A stretch of 60,654 nt of DNA, from NCBI GenBank assembly GCA_019240115.1, contig JAFAYV010000012.1, positions 1-60,654 of the forward strand, in the 5' to 3' direction. Below, piece by piece: positions 22,808 through 30,863 of this stretch (position 1 is its first letter; each line of letters begins with the position of its first letter). The notes beneath the pieces were generated by a model, which did not search any database, was not told where the DNA came from, and was given only the letters and a program-made list of their open reading frames with translations. Source of the stretch: Solirubrobacterales bacterium. GTDB taxonomy: Bacteria; Actinomycetota; Thermoleophilia; Solirubrobacterales; Solirubrobacteraceae. A program made the position numbers and the translations under genes.

Positions 22808-23686
22808 TCAGCGCACGCGCAGGTCGAACGGGGCGGTGAGGATCTGACCGTGCTGCCTGCACTGCAGGAACAGGCGCCAGGTGCCCGGCAGCGGCAGCAG
22901 CACGCCGATGGTGATCTTGCCCGGAGCGGTCGCCCGCCCGGTGATCCGTGAGGCCGGGACCCCGGGCAGGCTCCCGCAGTTGGGCGCGTCGGGCGCGCAG
23001 ACGTGGGTGTGGAAGTAGTCCAGGGAGCCCTCGCGGAAGAAGATCGCGTGCGCGAGCGCTCCGAACCAGGGCTCGAAGCGCACCGGCCGGCCCTGCGGAT
23101 CGGTGACGTCGGCGTGCAGGAACTGGGCCTGGATCGCGTGGAGGTTGGGACCCGAGGCGGGCCCCAGGAGCTCGAAGCGATAGCCGTGGACGACCTGTTC
23201 CGAGCGGAACGGGGGCAGCCGGATCGGACGGTAGGGACCGCCGGTGGCGTGCAGGGTCGTGAACAGCTGGAAGTTCGGCCCGGCGCCGGGAACCCTGGGG
23301 TAGATGTCGACGAGCACGCGGTAGGGGCCGGGCGCGGGAAGGGTGATGCGCTGGCGCAGCGTGCCGTCGGCGGTGATCGGCGGATGCTCGTGGACGATGT
23401 CGGCGAGGTCGTCGCGGACGATGATCAGGTGCACGCCGGTGTGCGGCCCGGGGCCGGTCGCATAGTGGGTCAAGGGGCGCCCGTCGGGCATCTGGACGTG
23501 GAAGGAGATCACCGTCGGGCGACCGGCCCGGATCGGGCCGCTCGGCGTGAAGGCCGCGAGCCTGAACGTCTGCGCGGCCGCGACGTGCGGGACGCTGACC
23601 GTCTCCGGCGACGACGAGGAACCGCAGGCGGCGAGCGCCACCGCGACCACGCACGCCGCCAGCGCCGCGCCGAGCCGACGCGTCAT
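22808..23686 (-). CDS. Exported lipoprotein, possible metal-binding role
   Basis: 292 residues. Signal peptide with lipobox ALAACGS (Cys21). The mature part is beta-rich with two repeats of an Ig/cupredoxin-like layout: FRLAAFTPSGPIRAGRPTVISF...GPYRVLVDIYP and YRFELLGPASG...GTWRLFLQCRQHG. The segment GALAHAIFFREGSLDYFHTHVC carries three His and a Cys, like the metal- or copper-binding surface proteins of the YtkA-type. The ATG overlaps the stop of the thioredoxin-fold lipoprotein gene upstream (ATGA), so the pair is co-translated. Role in copper handling or redox maturation is an inference; no family name is certain. Confidence 0.75.
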   Translation of the reverse strand: MTRRLGAALAACVVAVALAACGSSSSPETVSVPHVAAAQTFRLAAFTPSGPIRAGRPTVISFHVQMPDGRPLTHYATGPGPHTGVHLIIVRDDLADIVHEHPPITADGTLRQRITLPAPGPYRVLVDIYPRVPGAGPNFQLFTTLHATGGPYRPIRLPPFRSEQVVHGYRFELLGPASGPNLHAIQAQFLHADVTDPQGRPVRFEPWFGALAHAIFFREGSLDYFHTHVCAPDAPNCGSLPGVPASRITGRATAPGKITIGVLLPLPGTWRLFLQCRQHGQILTAPFDLRVR

Positions 23687-24753
23687 CGCTCCGCCGCGCG
23701 CAGGGCGGACCGCAGCTCGTTGACCCCGAAGGCACCCTCCAGCCGGGCCACGATGACGCCGCGGCGGTTGATCGCGAACAGCCACGGTTCGGTGCGCAGG
23801 TGAAACGCCTGCAGTTGGGGGCGCAGCCCCTTCTCGGGGTCGTTGTCCACGTAGACCTCCTGGTGGATGAACGTCACCGCGGGGAACTGCTTCTGCAGCG
23901 AGACCGTGACGTCGGTGACCGGGCCGCAGACGCGCGAGGTGCACAGCTGCGGGGTGGAGAACAGCAGCGCCACCGGCCGGCGTCCCAGGACCTGATCCAA
24001 CGAGGCCGAGGCCATGTGCTCGGGCGGCTGGCGGGTGGTCAACAGCGCGGTGTCGCCGTGGACGCTCGCGGCGGTGTCGGTGTCGATCGCCGGCGGTCGC
24101 TGCCCGACGCCGGGGATCGGCGAGGAGGCGGCGACGGCGACCTCGCCGGGCGCGCCCACGAGGCCCGTCGGCGTGCGGGTCAGCGCGAGCAGCGCGTAGG
24201 TGCCCGCGCGGGGCAGCGGCAGCGTCGCGTGGTAGATCGCCTCGATCCCGCCCGGACCGGCGTTCTGCGCCGAGCGGTACTGGGGCGCGACGCCCATCGG
24301 GTCGGCGGGCGCGAGGTAGGGGCCGGAGGCCGGCGAGTCGGGCGTGGACGCGAGGTACAGCGCGGTGGGCTCGTAGAGGAACCTGCCCGACGTGGTGGTC
24401 AGCCCGAACGCGTAGCGGCCGGCGCCCGGGGTGAAGGTCCCGGTCGCGGCGCCGAGGGTCACCGACGAACGCGCGAGGCTGGCGAGCTGCCGCGGAGTAC
24501 GGCCGCCGGCGGCGGGGAACCCGTCGCGCCTCGGGCGCTCGGCAGCGGCGAGCTGGGGCGAGGGCTTCGGCGGCGGACCTGCGGCCGACGTGGTGGCGGT
24601 CGTCGACGAGGTCGCGGCCGGGGTCGAGGAGCTCTGAGACGAGGTGGAGCTCTGACCGCAGCCGGCCAAGACGACCGCCGCGACCGCGACCACACCGGCC
24701 CGCCGCGCCGTGGAGCGGGCGGGGAGCGCCCGACAGGAAAGGCAGGACCGCAC
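23683..24753 (-). CDS. Lipoprotein with C-terminal thioredoxin-like domain
   Basis: 356 residues from GTG 24753. Lipobox VVLAGCG (Cys32) after a short membrane segment, a Ser/Thr-rich spacer (about 34-65), a beta-sandwich-like middle, and a thioredoxin-like end: RRPVALLFSTPQLCTSRVCGPVTDVTVSL, then FIHQEVYVDNDPEKGL and TEPWLFAINRRGVIVARLEG. The two Cys are CX4C, a spacing different from thioredoxin's CX2C or Sco's CX3C. Likely a surface redox protein that works with the adjacent His-rich lipoprotein. The longer frame upstream lies under a divergent promoter and lacks a signal sequence, so GTG 24753 is preferred. Confidence 0.8.
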   Translation of the reverse strand: MRSCLSCRALPARSTARRAGVVAVAAVVLAGCGQSSTSSQSSSTPAATSSTTATTSAAGPPPKPSPQLAAAERPRRDGFPAAGGRTPRQLASLARSSVTLGAATGTFTPGAGRYAFGLTTTSGRFLYEPTALYLASTPDSPASGPYLAPADPMGVAPQYRSAQNAGPGGIEAIYHATLPLPRAGTYALLALTRTPTGLVGAPGEVAVAASSPIPGVGQRPPAIDTDTAASVHGDTALLTTRQPPEHMASASLDQVLGRRPVALLFSTPQLCTSRVCGPVTDVTVSLQKQFPAVTFIHQEVYVDNDPEKGLRPQLQAFHLRTEPWLFAINRRGVIVARLEGAFGVNELRSALRAAER

Positions 24754-24873
24754 GACGACCAGAGCGTACAGCCCCGCCAATGCGGGCCCTGCACCTCCTA
24801 AACCCTCGCTCTTTGCGCGTGAACATCCTGTGACCGAGCCCGCGCCGTGCCAGTGGGGGTCGGGTCCACGTAA

Positions 24874-24879
24874 TACAGT
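24874..24879 (+). promoter_or_regulatory. Candidate -10 box (TACAGT) of the PhoB-like regulator gene
   Basis: TACAGT ends 7 bases before ATG 24887, identical in sequence and similar in spacing to the sixA box. A leaderless transcript is the likely reading. Confidence 0.4.
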
Positions 24880-24886
24880 GCAGGCC

Positions 24887-25708
24887 ATGTCGATCGACCG
24901 CAGCGTGACGCTGCCGGACGCCGCGGGCTCGGCCCAGCGCGCGCCGAGCCGGATCCGGTTGGCGGTGCTCGATCGCGATCCGGGCTTCATGCAGGTCCTC
25001 GCCAAGCGTCTGGACTCGCTCGGCTGCGAGTACCGGCCGCTGGCCGCGCCGGTGGGTCTCGAGGGACTGGTGACGATGCGCCTGAACGCGCTCGTCGTCG
25101 ACCTCGCGATCCTCGGTCCGAGCGGCTGGGGCTACCTCGAGCAGGTCTGTGCTCGGCTTCCCGGGATGGCCGTGATCGTCTGCACCGGTCCGTCGTCGGT
25201 CGCGCAGCGGGTGCGCGGCCTGCGCCTCGGCGCCGACGCCTGGGTGACCAAGCCGTGCCACGCCGAGGAGCTCATCTGCGTCATCGAGGCGGCGGTGCGG
25301 CGTCACCGCCGCGGCGAGATGCCCACGCTCGAGGCGACGGCGACGTTCGGCGAGATCACCGTGCGCCCCGACCTCCACCAGGCCTACGTCGGCCCGACGA
25401 GTCTTGAGCTCACCGCGCGCGAGTTCGAGATCCTGCACCTGCTGACCGGCGCCGACCGCGTGCTGCGGCGCGAGGAGATCTACGAGCGGGTGTGGGGCTA
25501 CGCGATGGCGCACGGCGATCGCTCGGTCGACGTGTTCGTGCGCAAGCTGCGCCAGAAGCTGCGCGCCGGTTCGCCGCAGTGGAGCTACATCCACACCCAT
25601 TTCGGCGTCGGCTACCGGTTCGCCCCCGAGCGCGAGGTCGACGCGCCGGAGCTCGACCTCGTCGAGCCGGCGCCGCTGCACATGCTGGATCCCGCGCTCG
25701 CCGGCTGA
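24887..25708 (+). CDS. PhoB-like response regulator with atypical receiver
   Basis: 273 residues. After about 20 variable residues comes a receiver domain (IRLAVLDRDPGFMQVLAKRL; Asp in LVVDLAILGPSGW; Lys in WVTKPCHAEEL) and an OmpR-type winged helix (TAREFEILHLLTGAD, VWGYAMAHGDRSVDVFVRKLRQKL, YIHTHFGVGYRF). The acidic pocket reads LDRD rather than the usual DD/DDE pair, so phosphorylation may be altered. Immediately upstream of a PhoB-like DNA-binding protein and pstSCAB-phoU, it probably controls phosphate uptake. No histidine kinase is adjacent. Its 3' end is duplicated in tandem (43 bp). Confidence 0.88.
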   Translation: MSIDRSVTLPDAAGSAQRAPSRIRLAVLDRDPGFMQVLAKRLDSLGCEYRPLAAPVGLEGLVTMRLNALVVDLAILGPSGWGYLEQVCARLPGMAVIVCTGPSSVAQRVRGLRLGADAWVTKPCHAEELICVIEAAVRRHRRGEMPTLEATATFGEITVRPDLHQAYVGPTSLELTAREFEILHLLTGADRVLRREEIYERVWGYAMAHGDRSVDVFVRKLRQKLRAGSPQWSYIHTHFGVGYRFAPEREVDAPELDLVEPAPLHMLDPALAG

Positions 25709-25751
25709 CCCGGCGCCGCTGCAGATGCTGGACCCCGCTCGCCGGCTGACC
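25667..25751 (+). repeat. 43-bp tandem duplication of the regulator gene's 3' end
   Basis: The block starting CCGGCGCCGCTGCA at 25667 recurs at 25710 with few differences and one deletion. The first copy encodes the last residues (PAPLHMLDPALAG) and the stop codon; the second lies downstream and is shifted by one frame. Same pattern as the 41-bp array after the hydrolase gene. Confidence 0.85.
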
Positions 25752-25759
25752 CGGCGCAC

Positions 25760-25803
25760 GTCACAGCTCGTACACATCTTCGTCACGAGTCGATAACGCG
25801 GTG
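25760..25803 (+). promoter_or_regulatory. Four tandem 11-bp PHO-box-like direct repeats
   Basis: GTCACAGCTCG, TACACATCTTC, GTCACGAGTCG and ATAACGCGGTG follow each other without gaps (25760-25803), each with an (A/C)AC core at positions 3-5 as in actinobacterial PHO boxes built of 11-bp units. They end 19 bases before the wHTH gene. Units two and four resemble units in the pstS upstream region. Confidence 0.5.
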
Positions 25804-25822
25804 GCGGGTCGTCGCGGCCAGC

Positions 25823-26194
25823 ATGGTGGCGATGACGACGGTCAGGCCGCGCACGGAGGTCCTCGAGGTGGGACCACTGCAGATTCTCCCCGAGGAGCAT
25901 CTCGCGCGTGCGGAGGGGCGCGCGCTCATGCTCTCGATCCGTGAGCTGCATCTGCTCACCGAGCTGGCCCGCCGCGCCGACCGCATCGTCGCCCGCGAGG
26001 AGCTGTTCGCGCTCGTGTGGGGGCGGCAGATGCGCGCCCGTGACCGGTCGGTCGACGTCTACGTGCGCAAGCTCCGGGTCAAGCTCGAGGTCGCGCTCCC
26101 GGGGTGGCGGTTCATCCACACCCACTTCGGCTTCGGCTACCGGCTCGCGGCCGAGCGTCAACCAGGGTCCAACACCGATTTCACATCTGGATAA
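25823..26194 (+). CDS. Stand-alone OmpR/PhoB-type DNA-binding protein (no receiver)
   Basis: 123 residues, only a winged helix: LSIRELHLLTELARRADRIV, FALVWGRQMRARDRSVDVYVRKLRVKL and WRFIHTHFGFGYRLAAER. It is clearly paralogous to the C-terminal half of the regulator just upstream (RSVDV-VRKLR-KL, IHTHFG-GYR shared). Lacking a receiver domain, it cannot be controlled by phosphorylation. Start ATG 25823 or 25832. It lies 59 bases before pstS and between two PHO-box-like arrays, so it may compete with or support the full-length regulator. Function is inferred only. Confidence 0.85.
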   Translation: MVAMTTVRPRTEVLEVGPLQILPEEHLARAEGRALMLSIRELHLLTELARRADRIVAREELFALVWGRQMRARDRSVDVYVRKLRVKLEVALPGWRFIHTHFGFGYRLAAERQPGSNTDFTSG

Positions 26195-26240
26195 CACGCG
26201 GCGAGATCCCGCACCCGAGACTCTGCCCCGTTCACAGGAC
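26169..26240 (+). promoter_or_regulatory. PHO-box-like repeats upstream of pstS
   Basis: Three gapless 11-mers CCAACACCGAT, TTCACATCTGG, ATAACACGCGG (26169-26201) share the ACA core with the array at 25760. A further GTTCACAGGAC (26230-26240), close to the Streptomyces PHO-box unit GTTCACC, sits next to the AAGGAG ribosome site (26241-26246) of pstS. The first repeats overlap the end of the wHTH gene. Confidence 0.5.
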
Positions 26241-26253
26241 AAGGAGATAACAC

Positions 26254-27384
26254 GTGCGTAGAAGTCGTATCACCGCGATCGCGACGATGCTCGTCGTCGC
26301 CGTTGCCGTCGCCGCCTGCGGCTCGAGCTCGAAGAGCTCGAGCAGCTCGAGCGGAGGCGGAGGCGCCGCGTCGTCGTCGAGCAGCTCCGGGGGCGGGCCG
26401 GCCACGATCAACGGCGCCGGCTCGACGCTGGCCGCGCCCATCTACCAGCAGTGGGGCTCGGTGCTGAAGTCCCAGGGCCTGACGGTCAACTTCAACCCGG
26501 TCGGATCGGGTGCCGGCGTCGCCGACCTGCAGACCAAGACCGTGCAGTTCGCGGGCTCGGACCCGGCGCTGAAGCCGACCGACAAGGCGGGCCTGAAGGG
26601 CGGCGCGCTGCAGTTCCCCGTCGCGTTCGGCGGCATCACGGTTTCCTACAACCTGTCCGGCGTCAAGAGCGGGCTCAAGCTCGACGGCCCGACGATCGCC
26701 GACATCTTCCTCGGCAAGATCAAGACGTGGAGCGACCCGGCGATCGCCAAGCTCAACCCGGGCATGAAGCTCCCGTCGACCGCGATCACGGTCGTGCACC
26801 GCTCGGACTCCTCGGGCACGACGAAGGGCTTCACCACGTTCCTGGAGGACTACAGCCCGCAGTGGAAGTCCCAGGTCGGCGCCGACAAGACGGTCAAATG
26901 GCCGACCGGCACCGGCGCGGCCAAGAACTCCGGCGTGGCTGCCGCGGTCAAGCAGACCCCGGGCGCGATCGGCTACGTCGAGCAGGCCTACGCGCTGCTG
27001 AACGGCTTCACCTACGCCGCGGTCAAGAACGCCCACGGCCAGTACGTGTTGCCGACGATCGCCAACACGTCGCTCGCCGCCCAGGGGATCAAGATCCCGG
27101 CCGACCTCGGCATCTCGACGATCAACGCCGGCGGCCCGGGCGCGTACCCGATCGTCTCCCAGACGTTCCTCGACGTCTACAAGGACCCGTGCAAGTCGGG
27201 TAACGCGAGCTCGTCGGTGGCCGGCGGACTGAAGAAGTTCCTCACCTACGCGTTCGGCGCCGGCCAGCAGACGCTCGGCAGCAGCGGGCAGCAGCTGCCC
27301 TACGCCCCGCTGCCGCCCTCGCTGGCGGCCAAGGACACGGCGCAGCTCGCCAAGATGACCTGCAACGGCAAGCCCGTCTCCTAG
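26254..27384 (+). CDS. pstS: Phosphate ABC transporter substrate-binding lipoprotein
   Basis: 376 residues. Signal peptide with lipobox AVAACGS (Cys22), then a Ser/Gly-rich tether and the periplasmic-binding domain: INGAGSTLAAPIYQQW, NFNPVGSGAGVADLQ, FAGSDPALKP, VVHRSDSSGTTKGFTTFL and TPGAIGYVEQAYA, all characteristic phosphate-contacting segments. Captures phosphate at the cell surface and delivers it to PstCA. GTG 26254 with AAGGAG 7 bases upstream. First gene of pstSCAB-phoU; the PHO-box-like repeats before it point to control by phosphate starvation. Confidence 0.97.
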   Translation: MRRSRITAIATMLVVAVAVAACGSSSKSSSSSSGGGGAASSSSSSGGGPATINGAGSTLAAPIYQQWGSVLKSQGLTVNFNPVGSGAGVADLQTKTVQFAGSDPALKPTDKAGLKGGALQFPVAFGGITVSYNLSGVKSGLKLDGPTIADIFLGKIKTWSDPAIAKLNPGMKLPSTAITVVHRSDSSGTTKGFTTFLEDYSPQWKSQVGADKTVKWPTGTGAAKNSGVAAAVKQTPGAIGYVEQAYALLNGFTYAAVKNAHGQYVLPTIANTSLAAQGIKIPADLGISTINAGGPGAYPIVSQTFLDVYKDPCKSGNASSSVAGGLKKFLTYAFGAGQQTLGSSGQQLPYAPLPPSLAAKDTAQLAKMTCNGKPVS

Positions 27385-27387
27385 CCG

Positions 27388-28410
27388 GTGGAGTCATCGG
27401 CCACGACGGTCTCCGGCGGCCGCTCCGCGCTGCGGCGGTCGCCGGCCAGCCGGCTGCCCGATCAGCTCCTGCGATGGGGGCTGACCGGGCTGGCCGGGCT
27501 GATCCTGCTGATCCTGCTGTACTTCTTCATCCGGCTCATCGGGGAGTCGGGGTCGACCTTCTCGAAGTTCGGGCTGAGCTTCGTCTTCGGCAACGACTGG
27601 GACACCGGGCACGAGATCTTCCACGGCTTCCCGCTCCTGTTCGGGACGCTGCTGACCTCGGTGATCGCCCTCATCCTCGGGGTGCCGGTGGCGATCGCCG
27701 CGGCGCTGTACCTGACCGAGCTGTGCCCGCGCCGGCTGCGGGGGCCGTTCAGCCTCTTCGTCGACCTGCTCGCGGCGGTCCCCTCGGTCGTCTACGGCCT
27801 GTGGGGCGTGTTCGTGCTCATCCCCAAGCTCCTCGGAGCCGAGAAGTGGTTCGCCTCGACCTTCTCGTTCATCCCGTTCGTCGGGGGCGGGACGCCGACC
27901 GGGCCCAACTACTTCATCGCCGGGCTGATCCTGGCGATCATGATCGTGCCGATCGTCTCGGCGATCGCCCGCGAGGTCATGGCGACCGTCCCGCCCGAGC
28001 ACAAGGAGGCGGCGCTGGCGCTCGGAGCGACCCGGTGGGAGATGATCCGCATGGCGGTGCTCCCCTACGCGCGCCCGGGGATCACCGGCGGCGCGATGCT
28101 CGGGCTCGGCCGCGCGCTCGGCGAGACGATCGCGGTCGTGCTCGTGATCGGCAACAGCGACTCGATCGGCTCGCACCTGTTCAACCAGGGCTACTCGCTC
28201 GCGGCGGTGATCGCCAACGAGTTCGGCGAGGCCGCCAATGACACGACGCACCGCTCGGCGCTGTTCGCCGCCGGCCTCGTCCTGTTCGTGCTGACCCTGC
28301 TCGTCAACATGGTCGCCCGGCGCTTCATCTCGCGTGGCCAGCGCGGCCGGCGGGGCACCGGGGGAACCGGGGTCACGGTGGCCACGGGACCCGCGGGAGG
28401 TGCGCAATGA
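27388..28410 (+). CDS. pstC: Phosphate ABC transporter permease PstC
   Basis: 340 residues with six predicted membrane helices; the cytoplasmic coupling loop [32 protein letters not shown] is the EAA motif of ABC permeases. The family-specific [29 protein letters not shown] and [16 protein letters not shown] segments identify PstC. GTG 27388 is 3 bases after pstS; its end overlaps pstA by 4 bases (ATGA). Confidence 0.96.
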   Translation: MESSATTVSGGRSALRRSPASRLPDQLLRWGLTGLAGLILLILLYFFIRLIGESGSTFSKFGLSFVFGNDWDTGHEIFHGFPLLFGTLLTSVIALILGVPVAIAAALYLTELCPRRLRGPFSLFVDLLAAVPSVVYGLWGVFVLIPKLLGAEKWFASTFSFIPFVGGGTPTGPNYFIAGLILAIMIVPIVSAIAREVMATVPPEHKEAALALGATRWEMIRMAVLPYARPGITGGAMLGLGRALGETIAVVLVIGNSDSIGSHLFNQGYSLAAVIANEFGEAANDTTHRSALFAAGLVLFVLTLLVNMVARRFISRGQRGRRGTGGTGVTVATGPAGGAQ

Positions 28411-29279
28411 GCCTCACCGCGTTCGCTCCGGTCAGCGCCGCGCGGCGGCGCAAGGACCGGATCATGCGCGGCGTCCTGCTGACGCTGACGCTCGTCGCGT
28501 TCGTGCCCCTGATCCTCATCGTCTACTACCTGCTGCACAAGGGCCTGACGGCCGTGACCGGCAGCGGGTTCTTCACCACCGACCCGACCGGCAGCTTCTT
28601 CGGCAACCAGGGCGGCGTGCGCTCGGCGATCCTCGGCACGCTCGAGATCGTCCTCATCGCCTCGGCGATCGCGATCCCGATCGGGATCGGCGTCGCCCTG
28701 TACCTGACCGAGTACGGCCGCGACAGCCGCTTCGCCGACGCGGTGCGCTACTTCGTCGACGTCATGACCGGCGTGCCGTCGATCGTGTTCGGACTGTTCG
28801 TCTACATCACCCTCGTGCTCGCGGGCGTCGGCGGGGCGTTCGCGGGCTGGAAGGGCTCGATCGCGCTCGCCCTGCTGATGCTGCCGATCGTCGTGCGGGC
28901 CGCCGAGGTCGTGCTTCTGCTCGTGCCCGCCGGGCTGCGCGAGGCGGCGCTGGCGCTGGGCGCGCCGCGCTGGCGGGTGATGCTCAGGGTCGTGCTGCCG
29001 ACCGCGTTGCCGGGGCTGGTCACCGGCTCGCTGCTGGCGATCGCGCGCGGCATGGGCGAGACCGCGCCGCTGCTGTTCACCGTCAGCGTCGCCTTCGGGG
29101 CCACTCTGGACCCGACCAAGCAGATGAACACCCTGCCGGTGCAGATCTACAACGACATCAGCTCGCCCAACCCGGTGCTCAACTCCCGCGCCTGGGGAGC
29201 GGCGCTGACGCTCGTCGCGATCGTCCTCATCCTCAACCTGCTCGCGCGACTGATCGCGCGAGGGAGCCGCATGTCATGA
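28407..29279 (+). CDS. pstA: Phosphate ABC transporter permease PstA
   Basis: 290 residues, six membrane helices. EAA loop [31 protein letters not shown] and [20 protein letters not shown] are the PstA hallmarks. ATG overlaps the pstC stop (ATGA). Forms the channel with PstC. The stop codon overlaps the first ATG of pstB. Confidence 0.96.
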   Translation: MSLTAFAPVSAARRRKDRIMRGVLLTLTLVAFVPLILIVYYLLHKGLTAVTGSGFFTTDPTGSFFGNQGGVRSAILGTLEIVLIASAIAIPIGIGVALYLTEYGRDSRFADAVRYFVDVMTGVPSIVFGLFVYITLVLAGVGGAFAGWKGSIALALLMLPIVVRAAEVVLLLVPAGLREAALALGAPRWRVMLRVVLPTALPGLVTGSLLAIARGMGETAPLLFTVSVAFGATLDPTKQMNTLPVQIYNDISSPNPVLNSRAWGAALTLVAIVLILNLLARLIARGSRMS

Positions 29280-30160
29280 TCCCACCAGAGACCGACGCCA
29301 CCGCCGACCACCAGAGAGCGAGCGACATGTCAACCGCCGAAGGTTCACCGGCCGAGCCGGCTCAGGAGGCGCCGAACCTCAAGGAGATGGGCGTCCGGGA
29401 AGGAGCCGGTCACGGCGTCCACGTCAAGGGGCTGCGCGCGTTCTACGGCGACAACGAGGCCGTCAAGGGCATCGACATCGAGTTTCCGGCCAACCAGGTG
29501 ACGGCGATCATCGGCCCCTCGGGCTGTGGCAAGTCGACGATGGTGCGCTGCATCAACCGGATGCACGAGGAGATCCCCGGCGCCCGCGCCGCGGGTTCGG
29601 TGACGATCGACGACCTCGACGTGTACGGCCCCGGGGTCGACGTGACCTCGGTGCGGCGCATGGTCGGGATGGTCTTCCAGAAGCCCAACCCGTTCCCGAC
29701 GATGTCGATCTTCGACAACGTCGCGGCCGGTCTGAAGCTGACCGGGACCCGGGCCGACAACCTGCGCGAGCACGTACACCGGTCGCTGCGCGCCGTGGGC
29801 CTCTGGGGCGAGGTCAAGAACCGCCTGAACTCGCCCGGCCACGGGCTCTCCGGCGGCCAGCAGCAGCGGCTGTGCATCGCGCGCACGGTCGCCGTCGAGC
29901 CCGAGGTGATCCTCATGGACGAGCCCTGCTCGGCCCTGGATCCGATCGCCACCCTGAGGGTCGAGGAGCTGATCGACGAGCTGAAGGCGCGCTACACGAT
30001 CGTCATCGTCACCCACAACATGCAGCAGGCCGCCCGCGTCGCCGATTCGACGGTGTTCATGCTCGACGGCGAGGTCGTCGAGCACGCCCCCACCGACAGC
30101 GTGTTCACCAATCCCCGCGACGAGCGCACCGAGCGCTACGTCACCGGCAAGTTCGGCTGA
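29276..30160 (+). CDS. pstB: Phosphate ABC transporter ATP-binding protein PstB
   Basis: 294 residues. Walker [11 protein letters not shown]-loop [18 protein letters not shown], signature [14 protein letters not shown], Walker [14 protein letters not shown] and H-loop [17 protein letters not shown] after the Q-loop is specific to PstB. ATG 29276 overlaps the pstA stop; ATG 29327 (17 codons later) is an alternative and leaves a more usual N-terminus. The N-terminal 45 residues are longer than in most PstB and rich in Glu/Ala/Pro. Powers phosphate import with PstC and PstA. Confidence 0.96.
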   Translation: MIPPETDATADHQRASDMSTAEGSPAEPAQEAPNLKEMGVREGAGHGVHVKGLRAFYGDNEAVKGIDIEFPANQVTAIIGPSGCGKSTMVRCINRMHEEIPGARAAGSVTIDDLDVYGPGVDVTSVRRMVGMVFQKPNPFPTMSIFDNVAAGLKLTGTRADNLREHVHRSLRAVGLWGEVKNRLNSPGHGLSGGQQQRLCIARTVAVEPEVILMDEPCSALDPIATLRVEELIDELKARYTIVIVTHNMQQAARVADSTVFMLDGEVVEHAPTDSVFTNPRDERTERYVTGKFG

Positions 30161-30164
30161 GCCG

Positions 30165-30863
30165 GTGCAGGAGACCCGCCACCAGTTCCGCGAGGACCTC
30201 AAGGAGCTCGAGCGCCAGGTGCTCGGCGGTCTCGACCTCGTCATCTCCCAGCTCGACCGCGCCCAGGAGTCGGTCAGCTACCAGGACGTCGAGCTCGCCG
30301 CGCTGGTGGTCGCCGACGACGACCGCATCGACGGCCGCTACCTCGAGGTCCACCAGGGGATCCTGTCGCTGCTCGCCCGCCAGGCGCCGGTCGCCGGCGA
30401 CCTGCGGATCGTGGCCGCGTTGCTGCACGTCATCCGCTGCATCGAGCGGATGGGCGACCAGTGCGTCAACATCGCCAAGCTCGTCCCGCTCTCGGGCTAC
30501 GAGGCGCCGAAGGACAAGGAGATCCTCGATGCGATCGAGCGGATGGGCCAGCTGGCGCGCTCGCAGGTCGCCCAGGCCAAGGAGGCGCTGCGCACCCGCA
30601 ACATCCAGATGGCCCAGGACCTCGTCCACCAGGACGCCGAGATCAACCGCCTGAACCGGGCGATCTTCAAGCGCGCGGTCGAGATCGGCGACGACATGGA
30701 CATGCGCGAGTGGGGGATGTTCATGATCCTCGTCGCCCGGTGCCTGGAACGGATCGGAGACAACACCGTCGACATCGCCGAGCAGGTGGTGTTCGTCGTC
30801 ACCGGCCTGTTCCGCGAGCTCGCGGGCGCCTCGACGACCGCCGAGACCGCCCCATCGAGCTGA
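30165..30863 (+). CDS. phoU: Phosphate signalling regulator PhoU
   Basis: 232 residues, two repeated three-helix bundles, each with an E/D-X3-D metal motif: RCIERMGDQCVNIAKL and RCLERIGDNTVDIAEQ. Links PstB activity to the phosphate-sensing kinase and restrains uptake when phosphate is sufficient. GTG 30165 is 4 bases after pstB, so it is the last core gene of the operon. Its stop codon overlaps a possible CTG start of the next frame. Confidence 0.95.
   Translation: MQETRHQFREDLKELERQVLGGLDLVISQLDRAQESVSYQDVELAALVVADDDRIDGRYLEVHQGILSLLARQAPVAGDLRIVAALLHVIRCIERMGDQCVNIAKLVPLSGYEAPKDKEILDAIERMGQLARSQVAQAKEALRTRNIQMAQDLVHQDAEINRLNRAIFKRAVEIGDDMDMREWGMFMILVARCLERIGDNTVDIAEQVVFVVTGLFRELAGASTTAETAPSS

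Noticed and set aside
22808-26242. 1144-codon minus-strand frame covering several genes
   Set aside because: Only its last 292 codons (lipoprotein gene) have real features; the rest is antisense to the PhoB-like genes or out of frame with the thioredoxin-like lipoprotein.
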